DNA from: Symsagittifera roscoffensis
Lineage: Eukaryota; Xenacoelomorpha; Acoela; Convolutidae
Assembly (NCBI RefSeq): GCF_963678635.1
Contig: NC_087063.1
Location: 20,590,701 to 20,654,700 of the forward strand
Length of the DNA: 64,000 nt
Reading direction: 5' to 3'
Positions within the stretch are counted from its first letter, which is position 1, and every line of letters begins with the position of its first letter. A program made the translations under genes and the position numbers. The notes beneath the pieces were generated by a model. The model did not search any database and was not told the DNA's origin. It was given only the letters and a program-made list of their open reading frames with translations. Positions 21,095 through 33,407 of this stretch are shown here, one piece after another.

Positions 21095-23175
21095 TATTTC
21101 AAGACGTCAGTCAGAAAAATTAGAGAGCTACGACAGGTGCGACAGCATACGAATTCTAGGACTGCCAATGAACGAAACCAAGGAAAGCTACGACGAAAAA
21201 ACTGATTAAAAACAGATAAAGGTAAAAGGATAGGAGCCAACGTTGCAATTCACGAGACTTTAATTGCCCACGTGGTTCTTCAATTTGAGAATTACCAAAG
21301 TCAAAATGCTACAAAACGAAACAAGTTTCCGAGAATGAGCAAACGGGTACCATTAACATATTCGAAGATCTGAGCCTTCCGCGAGTAAAACTTTTGCTCG
21401 GAATGATCAAAGTCAGTCGAGCTGAAATGAAGAAGGAGCCATATTTGTTCAATGGAAAAATGGTTTGTCAACTTGTTGATCGAATAACTGGGCGGTATGA
21501 AAGGTGAATTCCCGGGATACAGATATAACAAAATGATGAGCAGCTGCCAAGACGGAGTTTTTCAACAAGATGATTTTTCACCAGGAACCTATTCAACTAA
21601 ATATTAAACCCAAACTCTCAAACTTGAAGGTTGCCAATTCCTCAAATCTTGAAATTGATAAAATGCTACATTTAATTTTACGATCTATGCGTAAACATCA
21701 TGACGACTTGGAAGCATTAATAACCGACCTTGAGTCACCGCCTGACCGAGTATGTCTCAGCGAAAATAGGCTTTATGAAGCCGAGGATATAAATTGCTTT
21801 GAATGAAAGAAGAATGAAGGAGGAGTCTTAGTTCAATGTAACGAAAATGGTCTCTCATTGAAGAACACCGGAGTTCGTTAGCAGTTAGTTTATTAATTTA
21901 CGTGAAAGTATTCCACTTAACGCTGTTTATTATCCAACTAAGCCGACAAAGTTTGTTTTCATGATGAACTACGAAAGACTCTTGTAGCTTTAAACAAAAA
22001 ACATCCTGTTATAACCTGCGGTGACTTCAATATTGGTATTTAAAAAAGCGAATAATTTCTCCCGAAAAATTATGATGTCATTGAAATCAATGGCTTTGAA
22101 CAGCTGACCGCAAAACCAAGGCGAATTGCAAATACAAATGAAACTCTCAGATGACTTCATTCTTTAAAAGTTACAGCCAGACCTGCTCAAGTACGAGATA
22201 ACATGTCAATTTCTGATCGCACTCCGATTACTTTCGACTACCAGTTTTACACGTCGCACGGAAAAAAACGAAGATACTAAAAATTTATCACGATACTTGT
22301 TTTCTTAAGTCAATAGTAAACGTTGACAGCTTTAATCTGGAAAAGAACGTTAACAGCTTTATTCTCAAAATCATTGATAAACTACTAACTAATCAGAATC
22401 ATTAGATGATTGCTTTCATCAGTTTGAATCAAATCACGATAGTACTAAAGCAAATTGCTCCTTTTAGATAGTCAAGTTGAAAAGCAACTCAGTGTTCATG
22501 GATAATTCTTAAAAAAATTGATTGCGAAACGTAACCAGCTATCTAAACCATGGTCAAAACAATCAATCTCGAATGCAGGAAATCGATTCAAAATTGCTAG
22601 GAAGTAAACTGAGATAGCAACAAAGAATCCTGGCCCATGAAATACCACAATCTAACTGAAAGCTTATCAATGAGAAGCTCAATTTTTCTACGCGATATAT
22701 ACAATTACCAAAACAAGTAGTAGAAATTAAAACGTCCATGCAGTACACGACATCAACTGGTTTAGATAAAACTATCAATGTCATTTTTAAAAGAAGCCTA
22801 GCTAAAAATGTACCCCTACTGGAAGTTTTCATAAATAAGTGGTTCAAATCAGCCTTCCAGCCCAGCTCAACTGCTTGATGAAGAAGAATCAAAGCTGTAC
22901 AATATCCCTTCTCGTAACCTGGAGTAAAGTTTTCGAGCGTGCTATGTACAACAGAAAATGGGAATATCCGGAATGCTTTTCCTTAAATTATGTTAAGCAG
23001 TTTTTTTCGAATAAAAAAATATCGATCTTAATGGCTTGAAGTGAGTAGCAGTATATCGCGAGGTTCCATTTCGGCAACCCCTTTGTTCCTGATATCAATA
23101 CCTCATGTTCCTCATACAGAAAGTTTGCAAATCGAATGAAACTTTTTTTGTTTGCAGATGATACAAACATAAGAG
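21095..23175 (+). pseudogene. Non-LTR retrotransposon (LINE), decayed; ORF1 and ORF2 remnants
   Basis: Reading through several frames on the plus strand gives LINE landmarks in the expected order. ORF1-like: LESYDRCDSIRILGLP at about 21118-21170, then INIFEDLSLPRVKLL near 21350 and NGKMVCQL near 21455. ORF2 endonuclease: HPVITCGDFNIGI near 22005. Reverse transcriptase: TWSKVFERAMYN near 22925 and KLFLFADDTNI near 23150. Many stops and shifts separate them, the middle is shortened and everything after the FADD motif is missing. The style is that of the CR1/L2/Jockey group; the clade is not fixed. Confidence 0.75.
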
Positions 23176-23550
23176 GGGCGAATCGATCTAACTGGGGCGA
23201 AACGATGAATAAATTTTATTAAATTATCACTGAAAATGAACAAAACTGTGTATTTAAACTTTTCCTCACTTAATGTTTCCAAAAATTCGTTGATTCAAAA
23301 ATTCGCCATTTTGTTCCAAAATCAGTTTTAGTCCAATACTTTACGTCAAACAATTAGCCAATTCTGCAATACGGATTTCTGGTGTATTGATTTCGTGCGG
23401 AACAGAATCAGAAAACAAGGCGGACTTGATTTTATAATTCGTTAGAATGTCCAAAATCGAGTTTAATCTTATACTTTAGGTCAAATATTCAGTCAATTCT
23501 GCAATACACTGTTCTGGTGTATGGAAGAATAAAAAAAATAGACGGCCTTG

Positions 23551-23690
23551 AAGCTCTTTGAATTTGTGGAACAACTTATGATGGACACTTTGTTTGTTAG
23601 AATTAACCCAATTTGAGAAAACTGGAACAAAAACGTAAAACTTTTATCTAGCTGGGAAATCTGACACAAAGGCAGAGCTTCGCTTCGGAA
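23551..23690. repeat. Dispersed repeat R, copy
   Basis: GAAGCTCTTTGAATTTG, then ATTAACCCAATTTGAGAAAAC, TGGAACAAAAAC and GCTGGGAAATCTGA, in the order of the array at 30429-31750. Confidence 0.55.
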
Positions 23691-23917
23691 AACTTGCGAA
23701 AACACGAAAAAAGCATCTTTTAAAAGGTAATGACAAAAACTAGAAAAAAGCCTGGAACTAGTAAAAATTCGGCTACCTCTGAGTTTCGAACTTATGACCA
23801 AGAGATTAAGAGTCTCACACACTAACCACGGAAGCTTACTAAACACCAAACACTAGCCACAACAAATAAAGCAGAGAACAGATGCTATGCAATTTCCAAT
23901 GCTACAGTGAAATTTTC
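23690..23917 (-). repeat. tRNA-Lys-derived SINE, copy 2
   Basis: On the minus strand, 23845 down to 23768 contains GTGGTTAGTGTGTGAGACTC, TTAATCTC and AAGTTCGAAACTC. The GAGACTCTTAATCTC stretch equals the anticodon arm of metazoan tRNA-Lys(CTT), and box A and box B are in place. The acceptor stem is not preserved and the sequence has a shared body with 14140-14365, so it is a SINE and not a functional tRNA gene. Confidence 0.65.
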
Positions 23918-24020
23918 AAATACGTGAACACTTATAATGAACACTTTTATTTGCGAGTCAGGTTGGAAAAAAAAAGTTAGAAAGATTCGTAATAACACAC
24001 TATGGTGATCTCGAAAGTAA

Positions 24021-24150
24021 TAAATAATTTACTTTTTCGAAATAAGAAGTCGATCACGTTTTTTGTGACCTTTACACTTTTGCTGTTCGATGGTGGAGTT
24101 TGCCTTCCTTTTAACAATGAAAATACATTGAAACTAACTGTAACGCACCT
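24021..24150. repeat. Dispersed repeat R, distal half
   Basis: TTTTCGAAATAAGAAGTCGATCACG, GTGACCTTTA and GTGGAGTTTGCCTTCC match the distal half of the units at 31080-31180 and 31640-31720. Confidence 0.5.
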
Positions 24151-24229
24151 CCCGTGCTTAGAATTTTTAACAACTCATAAAAACCGTATATATTGAAAAA
24201 AAGATCTGCATCCTTCAAGTTTACCCTGA

Positions 24230-25440
24230 CAGCAACCAATTAAAGGGTGGGTAGTTTCAAAATTTTCGAAGTTTTTTATCAAGTTTTATTCAAATTTCAA
24301 AAACCATAAAAATTTGTGGTTTTGAGTTCTTTGAAAAAATTTAAAATGAACGAAGAAACGTCACAATTCGAAAACTTCAAATAAAGATTTGCAACTCATG
24401 AGAGTATTGTCATAAAAAGAAACTACATGGTTAGGAATTTCAAATTGAGAAATTTTTCAAATTTAAGTTTTCTCAAAACAAAACTTGAAAAAAATTAATT
24501 TCATATTTCGAAAAATTTACAGACTTGAATAGTCATATTTGGAGGCAAGATTCGCAAATCCTGAGAGTACTGGGACAGCCCTCAACTACAGGGTGAGGAG
24601 CTTCAGATTTTGAAAAACAGTTATTTAAGTCTTCTAAAATTTTTTTTGAAAAAGTCAGAAAAAAACGTCATCTCTAAAAAACTAAAACAATTTGAGCAGT
24701 CAAGTTTAGAGGCACGATTCACAACTTCCGAGAAACTGAGAAATCTATAATAGCGCCCAAAACAGAGCTGGGAACTCCAAATTTTGAAGAAAAAAGTAAA
24801 TTCAAGTTTTTTAAAAAAATCACAGAAAAACGTCATATCTTGAAAACAACAAGGATTTGAGCAGTCAAATTCGAAGGTGAAAATCGCAACTCCTGGGTGT
24901 ACCCTAAAAGAGCCTCACTATAGAGATGGGAACTTCAAATTTTGTGAAATTCATTATATCAAAAATCTTTGAAAAATCTTAAGAAACGTGCACTCTCAAA
25001 AACTACAAGGATTTGAGCAGTCATATCCACGGGCAAGATTCGCAAGTCCTGAGAGTACCCTCACATTTTCCAAATACAGTATAGATACCTTCAAAATTTT
25101 TGAATTTTATCAAATCTTAAGTTTTTCGAAAACTTTTTAAAAATCATAAAAAACGTCTCTAAAACTACGAGTACTTGAGAAGTGAGATTTGGAGGCAAGA
25201 CGCGCAACCCCTGAGAGTACCCTGACAACTCCCACCTACAGAATTGAGAACTTTAAGTTACCAGAAATTGTTAAGATTAAGTTTTAAGAAAAATCTCGAA
25301 AATTGCCGTATCTCGTAACCTAAAAGGATTTGCTTATTCATATATGGAGGCCAAAATTGCACCACCGGAGAAACTCTGACAGCATCCTACTATTGGGTCG
25401 CTATTTTCATACTTGGTGAAATAAATAGTTTCAAACAGGA
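24230..25440. repeat. Degenerate tandem array, ~140-175-bp period
   Basis: The block GGAGGCAAGATTCGCAA.TCCTGAGAGTACC recurs in variants at about 24540, 24708, 24872, 25048, 25190 and 25346, each followed by a CTACAG…GGGAACTTCAAATTTT block and an AACGTCAT.TCTC block. It behaves like a decayed satellite. No open frame is conserved. Confidence 0.7.
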
Positions 25441-25589
25441 AAATAGTTTAAAAAATCTTAACCATTGCAATATACGATATTGCTTAAACGTGAAAAAACT
25501 CCTTTATTTAACATAAAAAAATACGTTGAAAAACATTAAACATGGCGAGATAGTGAAGCCCGCATTTAAACATAATGGAATAGATTAAG

Positions 25590-25960
25590 AAACATAGCCA
25601 ATCGACGATTGCAAAAGAGTAAGGAACGCAAGTAAACAAGAAAAACTCACTTTTATGAAAAAATCTCAACTTTCGAAGTTCTAAGAAAAAAATAGATGCC
25701 CTTTCGGCTCTTTGAATTTCTAGAACGATTTACGATTGCCGCTTTTTTGATAAAATTAATCCAACTAGAGAAAACTGGATCAACAGGTGAAGTTTTTATT
25801 CCGCTGGAAATCTAAAAATTAAATTCCACTTTCGAAATTAAAAATCGTTCATGAATTTTTGCGCCAATTCCACGTTCATATTCGGATAGTGCAACTTGCC
25901 TCACTTTCTGCCGATGAGTTTCAACTGAACTGAAAAAAAAACATATTTACCGAAGGGCAT
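25590..25960. repeat. Dispersed repeat R, copy
   Basis: It contains AAGAAAAAAATAGATGCCCTTTCGGCTCTTTGAATTTC in two halves and the GAGAAAACTGGATCAA, CCGCTGGAAATCTAAAAATT and CCACTTTCGAAATTAAAA blocks in order. Confidence 0.6.
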
Positions 25961-26194
25961 CAATATTTTAAAACTTTTTCCTGAAAAAAATCAATAAGAC
26001 CTATTTAAGAGTCATCACTAAGTTCATTACTTTTGAAAAATCACAAGTCAAACCGCGAACAATCAAAATTGAGCGTGAACAAATTTTACGTGAAAAAAAA
26101 AAAAAAACTCACGAAGACCTATATGAGAGCATTCACTAAGTTCATGACTCTTAATAAACAATATAATTTTCACAAAAAGAGAAAAAATCAAACA

Positions 26195-26670
26195 TTTTGT
26201 TTTGCGATCTTAGCTGAGATAGGAATCTTCTGTTCTACTTAAACATCGAGGGCCTTTTGAACTGTTTTTTAAACTGCATAAGCATCAACATACTTTTTGA
26301 GCTACCGTGTCAAAGGAACAACGAATTGGCACCGATATTGTATCTTAAGCTTCAAATCGGTTGTTCCTATTTGAAATATATTCCGGTCTATTGAAACATA
26401 TTAAAATTTTTTCAGTCCTGATTCAATAGATACTTGCAAATATCCTAACAAAAAGTTGTCTCGGCAAACCGAGTTAAAATTTAGGCTAATTAAGAGTGAG
26501 TTTCTCTATTAATTATGACTTTTCAAGCTTGAATTGATTTTTGCTTTTGTTCAATGTTCGCAAATGTGATCGGATTCTTCTGTTCTACTTCCACAGCGAG
26601 CGTCTTTTGTTCCGTATTTTTTGGCTGCATAAGTCACCATACTTCTCAAGCTGCCTTGACAAAAGAAATA
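26195..26670. repeat. Imperfect direct repeat, ~125 bp, 350 bp apart
   Basis: 26215-26320 (AATCTTCTGTTCTACTT…CTTTTGAACTG…CATAAG…TTTTGAGCTACC) and 26565-26670 (ATTCTTCTGTTCTACTT…CTTTTGTTCCG…CATAAG…TCTCAAGCTGCC) match in order. The rest of 25960-27176 shows no gene. Confidence 0.5.
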
Positions 26671-27176
26671 GCAAAAATTATATTGCAATATTCTGGCATA
26701 TTATCAATAGCTATGTACAGAGATTGCTAGGGTGGAAAAGTATTGCAAACCCTATTATAAGCAACGGGTTAATTTTTCAAAGGGGGAAATTTCATAACAT
26801 TGGATCCATTTTATGAAGCAAAATGGACCAGCATGCAAACGAAACAATAAAAAAAGCCTTTGACATTACAAATTGGCAGCGCCATTTCAAGCAACGAATT
26901 TGGTCCGCAAACTGCATGAGAATTCCACAGCAAAACTATGTTCATCGCATCATATATACTTCTACTTCTACGAGCAAGAAAAACATCAAAAATATATGTT
27001 TGCTTTTCCGGATATCAAAATTTAGGATACGGCTATTAGGATAATATCTTTGAGCATTGTCGGAGCACTCTGAGTCGATGACGTCATAATATGCACTTCA
27101 AAGATGTGTATTTCAGTTCTAGACCATTCTTGTAGAGTCTTAGATTTATGTTAGCTGGTGATCCTTCTAGAACATT

Positions 27177-30100
27177 CTAGTGACAATGTTCGTTGGGATC
27201 TACGACAGGTCCGCAATGCCACCAGCCACAGACGAAATATCCAGCTCCGAAGCCGAGGATGACAGCGAGGAATAGCCAGACGTTGAATGTCATCACCACC
27301 AACATGAGGATGTAGCTGAGTGCCATCTGCACTACATGGAGTCCAGTTTGAATCAGGTGGCACTTGGAGAACATCTGATACCTCCAACTAAAACACATAA
27401 CACAATAATACTCAACACTTTTGTCCCGAGGTTCACTGAAACCCGCACTCTTTTCTTGAGGGTGAGACAATCTTTCGCAGGGCAGAAAAATATCCAAAAA
27501 ATGCTTAGTTTATGATCATGGTAACCGGAGCGGTTTTCCACCATAAAAGTTGAACATAGCTTACGATGGTCATTTCACACGTGTACACACCTAGTCATTC
27601 TAACACACATTTTTTTGTTTGCAGTCAGGTGCAATCAATTTATCTAGCTCTCTGCGACACACATGCGTTTCTGAATAACTCAATTACGGTCAATTAATTT
27701 TAAGGGAAGAAGATGAGCATGATTCTTCGAGTCTCATATGTTTCACATATCTCAGGCATGCATCATTTAGAGCGACAAATATCACACTTTTAAGCGGTAG
27801 CTATCGATCTTTCACAGCGATCAGCCATAGTTGTTCACGTCAACGTCTCCAGGATGCGCTCATCAACAAATAGAAAAGCTACGTGCTCTTAAGCTGAAAA
27901 CTAATTTTGGCTCAGCAAATGGTCCTTTGCACGCACTCGCACGGTCAATCATTTATTGAAACTCCTAAGGAAATGGCTTTTATTTGTCATTATTCACATC
28001 ACCTAGAGCATTTTTACAAAATCAACCAGAAACACTACAGGCAATAGCATGGTGGAAAAATTAAATCCTGATCAAAAATACACATTCCGAAGAGCGTGCA
28101 TTCTATTATTTCAGATTTTCAAGCCGCCAAAAGGAAACGCATTTATTTCAACCATCAGTGATTTCTTTACATTGGGATTGCTCGTAGGCAATAGTTCCCA
28201 CATTTACGGAAAGAACACGCGCTGCAAACAACACTTAAGAGATGAGTTTCCATTTTCCCAAGTGCTCTTTAATCGTTTTTGGATCATTTGCTTAAAAGCA
28301 TTTCATACTTAGCCATGTCACAGATAGTTGATCGTCGACCACTTAAGATTTCAAAGAAAATTCATTTTGCAAAAAAAAATCAAAAAATTTGCATCCCATC
28401 TCATACCATTACTTCGAGTGTAAAATAGCGAAATCGAAAACCTTTTTTTAAATTTTAAGACGAGGGGGTTGAGAATTACTGAAAATATTATTCAAAAACA
28501 ATCGCACCGAACTTCACGAGAAAAAAACATCGAACAGAAGTTCGAGAACAGCCATATATTTAACACGGAGGCCAACCTGCACTTGGCAAAAAAACGCCAA
28601 GTGTAGCTTTAAAAGTGTCTATATAGACAAAAAAGAGAAATTAGTTTTATGAAAGCATCCACGAGCTGCCAATAATAAGCAACAAAAGTGCCATCAAAAT
28701 GAGCACTTTCACTTGCGATTGGGTTGGTTAAAAAAAGTAGATTCGCGATATGACAGTGCGCTCGCTAAACCGCATGTGTAAGCATATACTGCATATAAAG
28801 CAGAAAGCATTTAACTTCAAATTGACGGCTAAGAAACAAAATATTAATTATCAAATGAAGATATACAATCAATTCACAAAAATGGGACATAGATGGAAAA
28901 GGGTGAGTTCAGTTACCTTGTGGCCATGAATCCATGAGGAGGTATCATCCTGAAAACACAAAATGATACACAGCCCGAGATGATACCACGAAACACATCA
29001 CAGTGAACAGACTAATCATCGGCATGAAAATACTTATGATGTAACAGATTCCTCAAAAGGGGTCATTCTTGTTACGCCATTGGTTTACAAAGAACACCTT
29101 AACGCTTTATACCCATTAAACGCCTGTTATCAGTTGAAGTGATGTCGTCGAATAAAATAATTCTTATTTATGATAAAAACTACCCCCATATCGAACCCAG
29201 AAACCTTATCAGAAAAGCTCCAACATTTAAGTTCTGCATCATTTTCAGAACAGTCCCTTTTTATTATTTTTGTTGACAAACACTCGGTTTATTTCACCTT
29301 TTAAACCCAAAGCTGATATTGAGACTTCCTTCTAGCCCCAATTATAACCATTGTCACGAAGCTTTAACTTAAGACCGGAAAAGATTTCTTTAGAGTCAGG
29401 AAGTAGAAACAATACTTATAAACTATAATGAACACAAGAGCGGAAAGGAAACAACACTCACTGAATCTCGACTAGTTCCTGGGCCGCTGGATGAGACATT
29501 CGACTCCTGCTAGCTTCTATACATGGACATGGTTCAACCTGTGCTGCAGTCTGCATCACTAGAGGTCCTGTCCCATTGGCATTTTCGGTACAGTGGTTCA
29601 AGTGGTTGATAGTGTTCTCGTCTAAATTCCCGGCTGCACTGCTCACCGGGAGAGTGCACTTTTTATTGCTGATATCTCTAAAACAAAAAGAACGCTTATA
29701 AAAAACTGGCTATATATTACAATAAGAGAGCCGCTACTACATTAAAAATATATATATTACAATAAGTGTGCCGCTACTAACTATATTCAATGACAAGATT
29801 AGCAGGTTGCTGTGCAGAACAGAACACTCCGACCATTGCACCAAAGCGAAAAACTTCAAAAAAACAGAGGTGAAGCACAGCGGAGCTTCGCACGACTGAA
29901 GAAACTGCACAATTACAACATTACAAATTAGCGGACTCAAATTAAAAAGAAAGCCACAAAGTAATTTTTTAAAGACTAAAAAAGACTATTACCAAAACTT
30001 CATTTGTCTCAAATGACGTTCAATTTGAGGAAAACGTGTCAAGGAACACATTCCACAGCGTTAAATAAGTACTCGAATAATTTTTGGTCTAATTTCAAGT

Positions 30101-32959
30101 GGGTAAAGGTAAGCGAGTAGGTTTAAAATAGCTTATTTATGCTTAATGGAAGCCGCTCAAACTTAATTTTATTCAATGCCAAAATTGATTTTTTTAACGT
30201 TTTTTTTAGATTTGTTAATTGTTTTTTTTAGTAATTTTTCTACAAAAACTGTTGTCCAATTTGCCTATTTTACTGTCGAATACGCCTAAATGTAGTATCT
30301 CTGAAAAACATTTTTTTTTGTAAGTTTCAAGACTATGGTCGGAACATTCTGCACTATTGTAAATTAAACGTCTCTCCGGTAAGTTCCGAACTTTTTTCAA
30401 CTTTCGAATTTAAAAAAATTAATCACGTTAAAGCTCTTTGAACTTCCAGAATTGTTTACGTACGATCGGCACTTTTTTCTTGTGCCATTCAGCGGAAACT
30501 GGATCAAAATATTATTTCATTCCGCTGGATATTCAGAAAATTAAAGCCCCATTTTAAACCAGAAAAAATCTCGTTTTTTGTGGCTCTCACACTTTCGCTG
30601 ATCAAGTTCAAACCACAGAAAAATCAAAATTGAGCGTAGCCAACAATTTAATGATAAGAAAAGTTTGTGTTCTGGTAACTGTCTACAAAAAAAAAGCCGA
30701 TAAATGATCGGCCGACATTTTTGAAAGATTAAAATTGCAAAAAGAAACAGGTCCTTATTGAATTCAAACTCTTCGGAACCATTGTTGTCCCTTTCAGACA
30801 TTTCCGCTGAATGAGTTCAAAATGAGGAATTTGATTTCTAAAAAAAAACATAGCAAACAGACAGTTGGAAAAGAGTCAGTGAACGCAATTAAACAGAAAA
30901 AAACTGACTATGTTTTTCGAAAAAATCTTATGTATCGACGTTCAAAGAAAAAATAGATGCCCTTAAAGCTCTTTGAAATTCCAGAACTATTTATGATTGG
31001 CTCTTTGGCGATAAAATTAACGCAATTTGCGAAAAGTGCACCGATAGGCAAATTTTTTATTTCGCTGGGAAATCTAATAATTTAAATCCATTTTCGAAAT
31101 TAGGAGTCGACCACGCTTTTGGTAACATTTTAAACTTCATTGTTTGATAGTGTTGTTTGCCTTCCTTTGAACGAAGAAAAAGAACTGAGCTTAGAAACAA
31201 ATCAAAAGCAAAATTGGATTGAAACCAAACATCGAGTATTATAATGATCGTGAGCAAGATCCATTAGGGCATCAAGCTTTAAAGCGAGTAGTTTTTTCGA
31301 CTTACCAACTAAATCGAACTTTTTTCGTATCCAAATCACGACTGAAAGGGCTGTAACATGAAACCTCACTCAACCCCTTATGAGCTGTCTAAGACCAGGC
31401 GAAAAAAAACGTAGCGAAGAAACAGTTAGAAGTGTCAATGAACGCAAGTAAAAAGAATAAAAATACTGACTTGTTTTTTGAAAAAATTTCAACTGTCGAG
31501 AAAAAAAGATAGCATTAAAATTCGTTGAAATTCTAGAACATTTTAGTATTGACCCTTTTTGGATAAAAAATAATCCAATTTGAGAAAACTGGATTAAAAA
31601 AATAAAATTTTTATTTCGCTGAAATTTGAAAATCAAATTCCACTTTCGAAATTAAAAGTCAATGACGTTTTTCGTGACTTTAACAATTTCACTGTTCGAT
31701 AGTGGAGTTTGCCTTCGTTTTAAGAAAAGAAAAGAACTGTGAACTGGAATAAAATAAAAAAAGTATATATTATCGCGACCTATATGAGAGTCTGAACTAC
31801 GTTCATCGACTCTTAAAACATCATAATTCTTTATCCCTCTTAGAGTGGACGAAACAATAACTACAATAGCTGGTAACGATAGTTGATCCGCAAATTGTTT
31901 AAGGTCTGTTGTTCGATACCCCCAGGAGCCTAATATAATGCAGCGCCATATGCTTGAGCTTTATACAATATTACCCTTAAAGTACTGACTTACAATATTT
32001 CCATACTGACTTCTATTGCTTCACATTCGAGCAAAGAGCATAGTTCATGGGTGGGCGTCTAGCTGGGTCTCGGATAACTGGCGTTTCGACTGAGAGTTGG
32101 AAACCTTGTCTACTTCACCGCTGCGCCTCAAGCAACTTAGATCAGGTGAACAAGACAATCGGTTCTTAATTTTTTAATCCAGTTTAGAGCAAAGGATGAG
32201 TTGACGCATTCACTCTTTGCTCAATTCTTCCAGCAGATACTTTTTAACGCTATGTAAGTCGTTAATAACTAATTCTTGAAGCTAATGTTAGCGCCTTCGT
32301 ACATAACCCCAGTACAAAATTTCACTTTCCGAAAGCAAATGCGGTCGGAATACTCTGTACTGCGTGCACGTTACGTTCCTTTTCTTGTAAACATTGAAGC
32401 ATGTCGTACCTGATTATGATCTCCTGTCGCACTGCTTTTAAGACTTCATACAGGAATGCGATGATAAACCAAAAGAAACAAGAGAGCAGAATTTCTGAAA
32501 CATGCGGTCACTATTCAAGCCTCATTAAACCAAGTGAAAAGAAAGCAGACTATTGAATTAATATAAGCTCGAAGACTTACGCCATGTTTCTTCAGTTTTC
32601 CAGTCTTTGAACAGAATTGTAGTTGAGGCGGACGCGGTGAACCACATCTAAACCAAAGATTCATAGTCACGTGAGCTAACTTCTAGACAGTTCAAAATTT
32701 CATAGATATGAAAACTTGTTACAAATCAATTGAGATTTTTTCCATTTAAAAACGCAAAACATACAAAATAAATAATAACGCAGGTTGTTCAAAAACAACA
32801 TGAACAAGCATGTTTAAAAAAACAGCTGATCAATCAAAAATTTAAGTCCTCAAAAAACTCCTCTTTAAATGGCCTCTTACAGTAGAAGAAGATGCGAAAA
32901 CAAGACTTGAAGTTAAAGAAGAATACAGAAATCCACTCGCTTACGAACCACTTGACCAT
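27177..32959 (-). CDS. SLC31/Ctr-family copper transporter, six exons
   Basis: Exons (minus strand): 32945-32959, 32581-32647, 32410-32494, 29462-29677, 28917-28949, 27177-27387. All borders are GT/AG (donors such as GTAAGT and GTGAGT), phases agree at every joint, and the total of 627 bases gives 208 residues. The protein would be a homotrimeric membrane importer of Cu(I). Evidence: extracellular N-terminus with MWF and TILFKDW; segment 1 ILLSCFFWFIIAFLYEVLK (residues 29-47; LYE.LK is a family signature); a ~100-residue cytosolic loop; HLIQTGLHVVQ leading into segment 2 with the copper-gating MLVVM (MxxxM, 167-171); segment 3 with GFGAG (GxxxG, 184-188); and the C-terminal HCH that hands copper to chaperones. 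The loop is longer than in human CTR1 (190 residues in all). The five-residue first exon is the least certain part; translation could start at the ATG at 32647. Confidence 0.85.
28560..28760. repeat. Dispersed repeat copy within a Ctr intron
   Basis: AATGAGCACTTTCACTTGCGATTGGGTTGG matches AATGAACACTTTTATTTGCGAGTCAGGTTGG at about 23936 (given here as two aligned motifs), which links it to the tail of the SINE/repeat complex at 23690-23985. A small inverted pair (CACTTGGC…GCCAAGTG) lies at about 28580-28605. Confidence 0.45.
30380..31760. repeat. Tandem array of repeat R, ~540-bp unit, in the large Ctr intron
   Basis: The unit start AAAGCTCTTTGAA recurs at 30429 and 30965 and, altered, at 31515 (steps of 536 and 550 bp). 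Each is followed by the GCGAAAA(C)TG, TTTCGCTGG, CCATTTTCGAAATTA and GTTTGCCTTC blocks. The array lies in the 2.7-kb intron between the third and fourth Ctr exons. No gene is encoded. Confidence 0.65.
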
Positions 32960-33407
32960 TTCAGCAGTTCATTAGAACTGTCAGTACAACGAATACAAGC
33001 AGCTCTGAGTACCATGAGCAGCAATGAATGCGAAATGAATTAGAAGGTAACAGCTAAAAAACATAGTTTAATCAGCCGACATAATTGAATCAGATACCCA
33101 ATTTTTTTAGAATAATAATTTCAGTTTCAATACTCCTAATACATCATTGTAACAGTCATTCGCCCCGTCATATAGCTCTTGGCTCGAAGCCAGGACACTA
33201 AGAAACAGTCTTTCAAGCGCCGTTACGTTTGGAGCTATCAGTTTGTGGATCAAAAACATCAAACTATGTGAACGTCTGTTTTTACGCCGCTATCCCGCAA
33301 TCCGTTAGTTCCGGTTGAGGGATGTAGGTTTTCATTGATCAGTTTTTAGCTTGATCCATCTAGTATGGATTCAACACTCAACTAGCCTTACTCAAAACAG
33401 CAAGAAA

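Noticed and set aside
23768-23845. Functional tRNA-Lys gene
   Set aside because: Acceptor stem and T-arm pairing are lost and the sequence is embedded in a repeated body; it is a SINE head.
27151-27387. 78-codon minus-strand frame overlapping the last Ctr exon
   Set aside because: It is the wrong frame; the frame ending at 27177 has the transporter's membrane segments and terminal HCH.
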